Shown: positions 10,724-20,270 of the stretch, piece by piece | How positions within the stretch are numbered: position 1 is the stretch's first letter | Layout of the letters: each line of letters opens with the position of its first letter | NCBI GenBank assembly: GCA_032358255.1 | Contig: JAULBX010026075.1 | Span: 1 to 52,452, forward strand | Direction: 5' to 3' | DNA length: 52,452 nucleotides | Origin: Heterotrichella gracilis | Lineage: Eukaryota; Sar; Xanthophyceae; Tribonematales; Xanthonemataceae | Program-made: the position numbers and the translations under genes | Notes under the pieces: model-generated | The model's input: the letters and a program-made list of their open reading frames with translations, nothing else | What the model was told of the DNA's origin: nothing | The model's database searches: none

Positions 10724-11340
10724 ATGGGAACTGCCCCGCACTGTGGCACGGTAGCCCATACTATTGGTATGCAAGCGCCCAGTGTCGTCGCGTGTTACAG
10801 ACGCAGACCAACCTTTGCAACTATGCAATGCCCAAAGGGAGGGCCTCAGGCTTGTAATTACTGATCTTGCATGCACCTACGGATGAAGTTTGAAACTAAG
10901 TCTTTAAACCTTAGCTTGCAAGGTGCATAGTAAGTTTGCGGGTACCCAACAGACCGAATCCTCATTGACAATTTGAGACTCAAAGAGTACAACCGTTGGC
11001 TGCACAAATGTCAATGCGGAAAGTTTTTATTACAAAGACAGGCTGGATGAGCACTGCGAGCGGGTGACTAAGTTCAAAACGCCAGTGGCGCTGCTGCCAG
11101 CGGCTGAACCCACAGCGTCAACCAAATGCTGCAGTGTTGCTTTCTGACTGCAAATATTCGAGAGGCAAGCTTGTCAGCTACAGCCAACCAATCGCCTGCC
11201 TCTCAGATCTTTGCACCCGGAAAAAAGTGATGCAGCATTTGATGACACTAATGGGTCAGCGCAGCAGCGCAAAATGTCATGACGCTGTGCGGGAAAAAAA
11301 CACGATTGGTGTGTAAACAGCTGCGGGTGATCACCCGCAT

Positions 11341-11480
11341 GCCCCAGCTTGCACACTGGGCCCCTCAGTGTTGGTTTCAGTACGTGTGAGGCAGGGCAGG
11401 GGTGCCCAATCAGATTGAGCATCCTTGCCTGCCACACACCGATCGAAACCAACACTGGGGCCCTGTGTGCATACTGGGGC
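11341..11480. repeat. Long imperfect foldback of about 140 bases
   Basis: The left arm 11341-11405 and right arm 11419-11480 are inverted copies of each other over about 62-65 bases, with a spacer of about 13 bases. Examples of paired segments are GCCCCAGCTTGCACAC with the complement of GTGTGCATACTGGGGC, and AGTGTTGGTTTC with GAAACCAACACT. No target-site duplication is evident at the ends. It could be a small MITE-like element or a precursor-type hairpin RNA. Confidence 0.75.
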
Positions 11481-11733
11481 GTAGGGAGGTTCTCGCTACC
11501 AATGCATCCGACAACTAGCTGTTCACATCAACACAACAGCCATCAGACTCATCCTTTGCCCGGTCATAGAACATGATAGAACAATAATGTACCCGTCGCG
11601 TCCCAGTGGGACATAGACAACATGCTGGGACAGGGGACGGCATCCCTATCATGCTGACTTGTAAAGCACAGGTCCCCTTCACAGTGCCAAGCCCGCTGCA
11701 CACCCCAAATCCCCACGTACGCACCACCAATGA

Positions 11734-12429
11734 CTACTTCCCCTTTGTAGCAGCGTTTGCAGGTCCACCAAGGCGTGGCAACCCGTGCCTTCGTGCAAAG
11801 TTATCTAGCACAGGGATGGGCAGACAGCGAATGTACTTCTTGTCAGAGCCCTGCACGCCAACCACCATACCGATGCAGCTTGCCAGCGGGCTCACTGCTG
11901 GTCCACCAGGCCATCCCTCAGCAGCATGTGCAGTCAGGAACAATGCTTTGCTCTTGATGTCGTAGTCAAACACAGTTGCACTGTCAATAGCCACATCGGT
12001 GGGATGGTCTGGAGGCATTCCCATGACAAAAACCGTGCTGCCCTGGGCCCCCATGAGGCCCGAGCCCCACAGTCTGCCATGGCGTGTTCCCTTGAGCACC
12101 ATCAAGTCCGGGTCGTTTTCCTGGAGGGATAGCACCAGCACAATGGTAATCAGGGTAGTGCATATTGACTGGTGCTTCAGTGACAGGCACACGCCAAGGC
12201 AAACAACATCTATTTGACATACGTTGGGTGTCGCCACTGGAGTCACCACTTCAGTCGAGCCATCGTGGTAGGTGGCAATGATGGGCCCTGTCACGTCTTT
12301 GAGTTTGTGCGCAGCAGTGTATATCAACCCTTCGTTGTTCAACAAGATCCCCGTGCACTGCTGTACCAGGGTGGCACCCGTCTCATCTTTGCTAGTCCCA
12401 CTGAGCTTGCACACGAGCCGGCGAACCTC
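11734..12429 (-). CDS. Trypsin/HtrA-fold protein lacking the catalytic serine
   Basis: Two exons are supported, 12429-12223 and 12120-11734, joined across an intron with GTATGT and CTCCAG. The fold is that of trypsin-like serine peptidases. His is in IYTAAHKL, Asp is in NDPDLMVLKG, and the C-terminal GMVVGVQG and IPVLDNFARRHG resemble the end of an HtrA/Deg protease domain. The nucleophile motif, normally GxSGGP, reads GWPGGPAVS, so Ser is replaced by Pro. The protein is therefore probably catalytically inactive, or the gene is decaying. The frame stays open to an ATG near 12630, but that N-terminus is Cys-rich and unlike a known leader. A CTCCAG acceptor at 12430 fits an upstream exon I could not place. 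No partner genes are evident. Confidence 0.65.
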   Translation of the reverse strand, partial: EVRRLVCKLSGTSKDETGATLVQQCTGILLNNEGLIYTAAHKLKDVTGPIIATYHDGSTEVVTPVATPNVCQIDVVCLGVCLSLKHQSICTTLITIVLVLSLQENDPDLMVLKGTRHGRLWGSGLMGAQGSTVFVMGMPPDHPTDVAIDSATVFDYDIKSKALFLTAHAAEGWPGGPAVSPLASCIGMVVGVQGSDKKYIRCLPIPVLDNFARRHGLPRLGGPANAATKGK

Positions 12430-12779
12430 CTGGAGAACGGAGCCTACTAGACCTGTAACTGCAACACTGACACCCCCACCCACATTGGCACCAGAGCAAA
12501 CCAGCTTCCCACCCAAAACACACACGCTAACTTGGCACCAGACCGATCTCGGCATCGGTCTGAACAAAGCTGAAGGCTGGCACGGAATCTTGCAGTGCCA
12601 TTCGGGTTTGCAGTGGAGACGAGAAGACACACTGCGGAGTGTGGCAGGATTGGCAACTATCCACAGCGTTGAAGCTGTTCAAACAAAAACTGTGCTCACA
12701 CACGTTGGCGGGTGTGTGCTTCCTGAGCAGCGATGTATGGAAAGAGACAGGTTCACCTGTGTGCCCACTTGCGAACGAT

Positions 12780-13045
12780 AAGCCTTTTGTGGAAAGGGTG
12801 CTCAGGCAAGGGTGGAAGGCTGGGAGGGCGATTAGCAAGGTCAGGATAAAAGGGTGTGGGTGCTGACACTTTGAAACACTTAGGAGTGCAAACGTTGCCG
12901 CTGTTGAACACCGTGTGGAACAGAACACCTTGGCTGCAAACAGGTGGAAGGCTGGGAGGACGTGGTGGAGGGAGACTGACAAGGCTGGGTGGGTGCTGCT
13001 GGGCAGTATTGCTTGGGTGCTGGCACTTTGCAAAACCCAGACAGT
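12780..13045. repeat. Diverged direct repeat, two units of about 110-140 bases
   Basis: The segment around 12793-12895 (GGGTGGAAGGCTGGGAGG, then TTAGCAAGG, then GGTGCTGACACTTTG) recurs around 12943-13045 (GGTGGAAGGCTGGGAGG, then TGACAAGG, then GGTGCTGGCACTTTG). No gene overlaps it with confidence; it lies between the protease-like gene and TOP1. Confidence 0.75.
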
Positions 13046-13122
13046 GCCCAACTGCAGGCTCAAGTTGAGTGCAAAAGTGAGGTGCACTGCAAGCTGCAAA
13101 ACGGTGCAACCTTGGTTCTCAT

Positions 13123-13144
13123 ATGCATGCATTAATGCATGCAT
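13123..13144. repeat. 22-bp perfect palindrome of ATGCATGCAT
   Basis: ATGCATGCAT, then TA, then ATGCATGCAT reads the same on both strands. ATGCATGC clusters also occur elsewhere in the window, for example near 3604, 32360 and 48645, so this may be a common simple motif of this genome. Confidence 0.85.
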
Positions 13145-13581
13145 CTAGGGCAGCCTCCTCGTTTCAGCCTGGTGGTGATACTCACCCTCACCACGTCCAA
13201 GACTTGCAAAGATGCAGCAAATGGACGAACCTGAAAATAGTTACCACTGCTGCTTTCGCCAGCAGTTCAACGTAATTTGCCGTGCAGTGTGGTGCAAGAT
13301 CTGGCATACAACAGTTTCCTTATTGCCCGAACTTGATCTGTTGATTCGAAAGGTTGATTGCGCATTCACCGCTTGGTGCCGTTGAACCAGCTGGTATTGG
13401 GAAGCCCCTGTTGTGTGGGTCGACTGCTTGACCAGAAGCCCTCGTGGTGTACAGTTTTCGGTTGCCTGGCCCCCGTCGTGAGCCAGTGGGTTTGTGTCGC
13501 ATTGGCTGCATTGCAAGGCTGTACATTCATGATAGAAACCTTCTAGATACGAGCGTGTCAGTGGAGACAGTAGCGACCGCG

Positions 13582-16500
13582 ATGGAGTCAGATGACGATC
13601 TGCCTCTCGCTGCTCGTGCCACCACAGCGACAGCAGTCCTCGATGCGCCCACTCCTCCCAAACCACCCCCTCCTGCAGACAGTGATGACGATAGTGATTC
13701 ATTGCCACTGGCAGCCCGTGCAGCGCGGTTGCAAAAAGACAGCTCCAACGGCAAGCCAGCACCTGTGGATGATCTTCCACTCAGCCAACGAAAAGCCCAG
13801 CTGGAAAAGCAAATCCAGAAAACTGCTGTCAAGCCACCTGCCTCAGCCCCAGCTGTGAAGCCCAAACAAGCCCCAGCTGCCAAGTCCAAGACCAAACCAG
13901 CAACTGCACCTGCCACCAGGACCAGACCAGAGGCCAACCAGAAACGAAAAGCCAACGGCAGCACCTCCCAGCCTGCCAAGAAGCAAAAAGCGCGGTCAGA
14001 CAAGGCGGATGACAGGGAAGTCAAGTGGACCTCCCTGGTGCACAGTGGGGTCCTCTTCCCTCCAGAATACGAGCCCCATGGGGTCAAGATGCTCTACAAC
14101 GGGGTACCCGTTGACCTCACACCCGCCCAGGAGGAGGTTGCCAACTTCTTTGCGGTGATGAAGGAGACTGACTACATGGCCAAGCCCAAGTTCCGGGAGA
14201 ACTTCTGGGAGGGGTTCAAGGAGGTGCTGGGCAGGGGCCACGTGATCAAGTCCCTGGACAAGTGCGACTTCACGCCCATGTATGACTACCACATGGCTGA
14301 GAGGGAGAAGAAGAAGGCGGCATCCAAGGAGGTATGGGGCTGGAAACACATTTATCACGCCCTTGCATCACCCAAGGGCATCCGCATGCAGCACGCCCTG
14401 GCATCGTCAAGGGCAATATCGATCAGAGGTTTTTGTATTTGGGACTCCCTTGGCAGCGGCTTGTGGAAGACAGGGGTGCATGGCGCTATCCCATCGTGGG
14501 TGGATGCTTCCCATGGATATGCGCCATGCATGTCCCTGTAGCTGATTTCAATTTCCTTGGGTCAGCAACCCTGCAGCACCAGAAGCACGTCATGATGGGT
14601 AGTTGTGCATTCTGTCAGTCTGGTTCAATACTGCACAGTGCGGTGACATATGTGTGGTCATGCTCCAGGAGAAACTGCAGCTGAAGGCGGAGAGGGACGC
14701 CGCTGAGGCCAAGTACAAGACAGCGCTGGTGGATGGGCGGGTGGAGCAGGTGAGGTCTCCCTGGTCTGAAGGCTGTCCTATACTGCATACCACACCATGG
14801 CATGAGTTTGCAATCGCGCTACGGTGTGGCCTTTATTTTTGCCTCCCAGTCTTTGATTGGGCAACTTTTGGGTAGATCCCGCGGGATATCTATTTTGATA
14901 GTAGACTAAAAGATACCTTAGGTTTTTGTGTTCTGCTTGAAAAAATGCTTGTACAAAACATATAAATGCATGTACAGTGGCTTTTGTCCCATATTGGCAA
15001 TTTCCGGGGAGGGCCCCTCGGGAGTATTGGGGGAATATGGAAATCGTCCTCATTTTAATCTCTTATTTAACATAAAAAATCACACAACTTGTTATATGTG
15101 ATAATTCATTAATCATTTGGCTTTTCCTCCCCAGGTTGGCAATTTCCGGGTGGAGCCCCCCGGCCTGTTCCGGGGCCGCGGCGAGCACCCCAAGATGGGC
15201 AAGCTGAAGCGCAGGATCTACCCGCGGGACATCACCATCAACATCGGCGTGGACGCCGCCATCCCCGAGCACCCCTACCCCAACCAGGACTGGAAGGAGG
15301 TCCGGCACGACAATACGGTCACCTGGCTGGCGTTCTGGAACGATCCGGTCAACACCAAGGTATGGGGCTGACTGAAGCGCTAATCAGGGGTTGCTGACTG
15401 ACTTGGGGGTGAATAGTGGATTTCTTCTAACATGAGTACTGTCATTTCCCGCCACAGAAAGGCATGTGAGATGAGAGGTTATACATCAAAACTCTTGTAA
15501 ATCCCTGTAGCCCTAGGGAGGGGTGAAGGGTTGAGTTTTATTGTAACCGACTTCCCTTTTAATTTCTTTAGCCCTAGAGAAGGGTACTTCAAATGCTCAG
15601 ACACACGCCAGCCTCACCCCTTGGTGTCGACCCGCAGGACTTCAAGTATGTGTGGCTTGCTGCGAACAGTGTGTTCAAGTCAGACAGCGACCTGGCCAAG
15701 TACGAGAAGGCGCGCAAGCTGAAGGAGTACATTGTGGACATACGGAAGGTGGGGGCAGGGATTCGGGTTTAGGGTTTGAGGTTTACAAGCTGCAATGACA
15801 GGGTCACATTTGGAAGGCGAAGGCATCATGGTTATTTGGTGGGGCATGGGTGTGGCGGGCGATGGAGGGTTTTGCTTGCAGCAGCTGTCGCGATATCATG
15901 TGGCTTTAGCGTGTGCCTTCAGCATGTGACCTCAGCACCCAGTTGTTGGCCCTGGCAGTCTGGGTCAAGGCAGGTCCTGCGTGCTTACCCCACCTCCTCC
16001 CCTGCGCGCAGACGTACGAGAAGGAGTGGGACTCCCCCGACCGCAAGATCCGGCAGATGGCCACCGCGCTGTACTTCATTGACAAGCTGGCGCTGCGGGC
16101 GGGGCACGAGAAGGACGAGGATGAGGCGGACACTGTGGGCTGCTGCACGCTCAAGGTACAGGGCAAGTATAATAAAACTAGATACAGGGTTGTTGGTAAT
16201 GAAACTGGCACCCCCAATTTTGCAATCCCAACAAACGAGAACGCTGCAGACACAGTGGGCTGCTGCACGCTCAAGGAACAGGGCCAATCAAGCATAGGAT
16301 AAAACTGGCACTTTAAAAAATGCAACCACAACAAATGACCAAGCTCTGGGGGGGGGGAAGGTAGAATAGTATGTTCAGGGCAAACACATGGCAACGCAGG
16401 CAGGCATTTGGTCGGTTTTCCAAACAGCACATGGGAGATGACGTAATCAACTGTTTATGCTTACTCAACCTTGTTAAGCATTTCTGTACCGCCTCAGGTT

Positions 16501-18723
16501 GAGAACATGGAGTGCCTTGATGGCAACCAGGTCAAGTTTGACTTCCTGGGGAAGGATTCCATCCGATACGAGAACGTGGTGGAGGTGCACCCCAAGGTGG
16601 CGGCAAACCTCAAGCTCTTCATGAAGCAAAACGCAGATGGGAGCAGTACGTGGCACCCTCCCCCTTGCACCCTGAACCATGAACTGCGAAGCAGTCGAGC
16701 AGTCACTGCTATGCACACTCCTGAATTTGTATCAGGCTCGTGAAATGTGGTCAGCAACCCACCCTCCCGGCAGTTTCAGATGTGGATGAAAGCAGCAAGT
16801 ACACCTCATGCACGTTGGCTTGACTGATTGTACGTCACGTTGCACCCACGTCATGCAAGCATGCTGCATGCACACCAGCCTTTTTGTTCGAACACATGCA
16901 CAGCCCACAGGATTTGAGCCACTGCACTGCCTGGCAACATTTAACAGGCAAGGCAGCTGCCTGTTGTACATCGCTGGCATGCATATGGCGTTGCACGCTG
17001 AAAGTGCTTGCCACCGGCAACTGACTGGACCCGCATGTCCGCCGCTGTTTCAGGAAAGAAGGGCGACGACCAGATGTTTGAGACCTTTGACGCGCAGCAC
17101 CTCAACCAGAAGCTCAAGGACCTCATGGACGGGCTGTCGGTCAAGGTACAGTCACAGTTGTTGTTGCTGGTACCGATCACAACAAAGGCTGTAAATAAGT
17201 CAGGATTGTCATTGTGGAGTAATTTAAACTAGTCACTGGTACTGATACAAGTATAGTTAAGGAGACGGGCTTGTTTTATAACTGGGTCTGGTACTGGGCT
17301 GTGACCACTGCAATTGAAATCGCAAGTCGAGCTAGAGCACCTCCTGAACAGTGCCCCTGAGGCATCTGGGTCGCTGTTCAGGTCATACAACCTGGGCGCT
17401 GCTGATCAACGCGTGTATAGAATACCCCTCCTGAACCTATACCCTGGATCATGGTCATCACGTGATGCGTGCATGTTCAAAATATACCACGTAGCCCCTC
17501 CTGACGCACCTGCGTTGCTGGGTGAGCAGGTTTTCCGCACGTACAACGCCTCCATCGTGCTGGACAGGCTGCTGCACGAATCTGCTGAGAAGTACACAGG
17601 CGCGGAGACAGTGGACTCGCTCAAGGCAGACTACGACCGAGCAAACAAGGAGGTGGGTGGCTATACAGGAATTGGCGATGCAACCGCCTTTTCAGCAATG
17701 GCCGGGCAACTGCATTCACATCCAATGGCTTGAACAACTCATCATCCTGTACTGTTCAGGGCGCGGCATGACAAGCTGCATGAACGCAGTGATTAGCCAG
17801 GGGACACATAGGCCTTACTACGGTTATACCAGTGCCCATTGGCCTTTATTGCATGCACATTGTGCACGTGCACTGAATATCCTATCACCTGCTGTCAGAC
17901 AGTGAGAGTCCGTAGGCAGTGGTTGTTGCGCAACATTGGTGTGGCGTACTACAGCCTGCCAAACCCACTGCCAGAAAACGTTGCCCCACCTCTAAGCCAC
18001 CGCCAAATCCAAAACACTAAAAAGAGCCCTGACTGCAGGTTGCCATCCTGTGTAATCATCAGCGGTCGGTGGCCAAGGGTCACGTGGGTCAGATGGAGAA
18101 GATGCAGGAGAAGATCAACACTGTGCAGGCGGAACTGTCTGACCTGGAGCGCGAGCTGGACCTGGCTGAGCGGGGCAAGGCTAACGAGGCGGGCAAGAAG
18201 CTCAACCCCGACAGGTAAAGGCTGCGCACCCTCTTCTCTGCATCCTGAACCCTATACTTTGAGCCCAGCTGGAATGGCTATGCAAAGCTAACAGGGCGGG
18301 TAAGAAGCTCAGCCCTGGCAGGCAAGGCTGCGCTCCCTGTGCTGCATGCGCAAAATAATGTTAATAGTGCTAATTTTCATTAGAAAGTAAATCATGATAC
18401 TGGTAACAATATGCTGCATGCGCACCCTCGGTTTGAAAGCATGAAAGCTAGGTCTGAAACCCTAAACTTGTGATGTTTTGTGCAGCGTGCGGGCGCGCCT
18501 GGCCAAGAAGCAGGAGCAGCTGCGGCGGCTTGAGCTGGCCAAGGACGTGAAGGACGACCTCAAGACCGTGGCCCTGGGGACATCCAAGATCAACTACATG
18601 GACCCGCGCATCACCATCGCATGGTGCAAGTGCAACGAGGTGCCCGTAGAGAAGGTGTTCAACAAGTCGCTGCTCACAAAGTTCTTCTGGGCGATGGATG
18701 TGGAGCCGGAGTTCAGGTTCTGA
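13582..18723 (+). CDS. TOP1: DNA topoisomerase I, type IB
   Basis: Ten exons: 13582-14331, 14669-14749, 15135-15359, 15638-15748, 16012-16155, 16498-16645, 17054-17145, 17530-17652, 18039-18214, 18486-18723. They close in phase to 695 aa. The enzyme nicks one DNA strand through a 3'-phosphotyrosine to relax supercoils ahead of replication and transcription. Residues 1-170 are a low-complexity Lys/Pro/Ala nuclear-type tail. The core domain follows ([48 protein letters not shown]). The catalytic region shows [17 protein letters not shown] and [11 protein letters not shown]; exon 9 encodes a coiled-coil linker. The nucleophile is Tyr654 in [16 protein letters not shown]. The start ATG at 13582 gives [13 protein letters not shown]; an upstream in-frame extension exists but looks like 5' UTR. 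Introns after exons 5 and 9 and before exon 3 contain exon echoes. Confidence 0.96.
14356..14420 (+). repeat. Tandem duplication in TOP1 intron 1
   Basis: CACGCCCTTGCATCACCCAA recurs as CACGCCCTGGCATCGTCAAG about 36 bases later. The frame stays open from exon 1 through both units, so intron retention would extend the protein before a stop near 14540. Confidence 0.75.
14981..15030 (+). repeat. Echo of the TOP1 exon 3 5' edge
   Basis: TTGGCAATTTCCGGGGAGGG and the preceding CTTTTGTCCC resemble the exon 3 acceptor and start (CTTTTCCTCCCCAG, then GTTGGCAATTTCCGGGTGGA). It lies about 135 bases upstream and its acceptor AG is lost. Confidence 0.85.
16236..16285 (+). repeat. Echo of the TOP1 exon 5 3' edge
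   Basis: The copy encodes [10 protein letters not shown] followed by GAACAGGG, against the exon end [10 protein letters not shown] followed by GTACAGGG. The donor GT has changed to GA. Intron sequence beyond it is also repeated (ATAAAACT, GGCAC), so the duplicated unit spanned the junction. Confidence 0.93.
18287..18350 (+). repeat. Echo of the TOP1 exon 9 3' edge
   Basis: CTAACAGGGCGGGTAAGAAG, then CTCAGCCCTGGCAGGCAAGG, copies CTAACGAGGCGGGCAAGAAG, then CTCAACCCCGACAG and the donor GTAAAGG. The donor GT has become GC. It is 70 bases downstream of exon 9. Confidence 0.92.
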
Positions 18724-20270
18724 GGAGGGTGGGAGGGGGGGGGTGGGCGTGTGGTTGTTGACGGGGGCAGGCTGGTGCGTCTCCCCCGGCTGAGTGTGGA
18801 ATAATGGTCTTGTGGGGTTGCGCTCAGAAGTAGGGTTTAACAGCGCGGAGCTGGTGTTTGCTTGCGTTCAAGGGTGCAGGTTTTGACGGGGCCATGAGGT
18901 GGCCAGCTGCACTAGTTGGAGCAAATCGTGCAGCAGATTGTGCGGGGTGGGATGGTGGAAGGCTACTGCAGTACAGCTAGAGCCTAGGCCTAGCTTAGAA
19001 GGGAGCGTCTTTGACCGGGTTTATGGTTAGGGTCTAGGGACTGTAAGGTGGCGTACAGGCTGAGCAAAGGAGGAGACCTGCGTGTTAGGCACTGCGCTGC
19101 CTCCCTGACCATCGATAATGGTATTGGTATGAGCAGCGTGTGCAGCATATGCTGCATGTACCCCGCCTGTGCAGCGATGCACGTTTTCCACCCGCCTGTG
19201 CAGCGTGCATGTTTTCCCAAGGGTTTTGCCAGGCACACTAATTCAGGTCTAGGGTAACATTTTCGGATACCACTTTACTACGGCAAAGCTGCGTAGCACA
19301 ACAGGAAATGCGCACAGAGGAAGCAGCGCCCTGCACCACCAGTGGTATGCCGCATGTGGCAACTGAACGTTCATGAACAAAAGCCAACCTATTGCCATGT
19401 CAGGGCCTGGTCCTTGAAGTATATTTTTTCACCTAATCTGTGGTACTGCAGGGTTTTACTGTGCAATGCTCCTGTGCTGTCTGCAAGTGGACTCTTGCCC
19501 GCTGTGCCAATGTGATGGCTGTGTGGTGCACTGGTTGCCGCAACACATGCGCGCCGCAATGCTAAATGCCTCAAAGTTTGGGCGGCGTGCAAAGGGTCAG
19601 AATGCAGTATATGGGGTTCACATATATTTGGAAGGACTCGTGTTACGGTCACAAACATGCATAGGAATACCAAAACGTGGGCAAATATTTCCACCCACAA
19701 AGTGCCAAGACTGTCTGCACCATGATTTGACCTCCTCATTTGTTGCTCTTAAAATCTCAACCTTGCCATGTGTCAGCTTCTGGAGTGACATCATCACTTG
19801 ACCAATCACTGCGGATCCCAGCCAGCCCCGCGGTTTGGGCTTGTCTGCAGCACGGGTTCTTGATTGCACATAAGCAGCTGGTTTTTGGTTGGTAAGTTCT
19901 GCCAAACAGAAACTGTATCAATCTGTACCTGGTACTGCATCACGAACAGTCGCGAGCCTCCTTCGTGTATGCATCGCGTTTCGAAGTGGTTGCCAACCCA
20001 GCTGCCCGCGTGTCACATAGAGGCTTGATAAAGGACCGCTAGCACCGTCAGCAAGGCAACCTTACCCTTACAACCCACTGCCGTTTGACATAGCGGAGGG
20101 GCACGCCCTCCTTCCCTCCAGCCCTATACAGCTGAGAACTGTTGGGTCACGCCGCGGCAGCTCAATCTGAAGGGGTAGAGGTGGTGTCGTGTCCCCCCCC
20201 AGTGGGTGGCAAGAGGCATGCCCCCGGGCGACGACTGATCGTGGCCTAACGCAGCAGCCGCAGCAGCAAG
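18724..20270. other. Intergenic region between TOP1 and phototropin
   Basis: TOP1 3' UTR on the left (a TGTAA occurs near 19038) and the phototropin promoter and 5' UTR on the right. A 95-codon minus-strand frame at 19618-19905 is listed as a weak candidate. CAGCAGCCGCAGCAGCAAG directly precedes the phototropin ATG. Confidence 0.5.
19618..19905 (-). CDS. Weak hypothetical open frame
   Basis: A 95-codon frame starts MAELTNQKPAAYVQSRTRAA and is rich in Lys, Arg and Trp. I recognise no family and found no exon continuing it. It is kept because its composition is more protein-like than the other intergenic frames. It may be chance. Confidence 0.15.
   Translation of the reverse strand: MAELTNQKPAAYVQSRTRAADKPKPRGWLGSAVIGQVMMSLQKLTHGKVEILRATNEEVKSWCRQSWHFVGGNICPRFGIPMHVCDRNTSPSKYM

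Larger units (their letters stand above)
9933..11733. other. Intergenic region between CUL3 and the protease-like gene
   Basis: CUL3 3' UTR and convergent spacer. I see no gene here. It contains a 29-base perfect inverted repeat at 10695-10723 and a long foldback at 11341-11480, both listed separately. Confidence 0.5.

Noticed and set aside
12527..13144. 205-codon minus-strand frame
   Set aside because: Lies over a tandem direct repeat and contains the internal duplication; Leu/Ser/His-rich with no domain.
17340..17529. Long open extension upstream of TOP1 exon 8
   Set aside because: The sequence resembles diverged repeats of the acceptor region (CCCCTCCTGA units) and breaks the conserved topoisomerase alignment; only the exon from 17530 matches the family.
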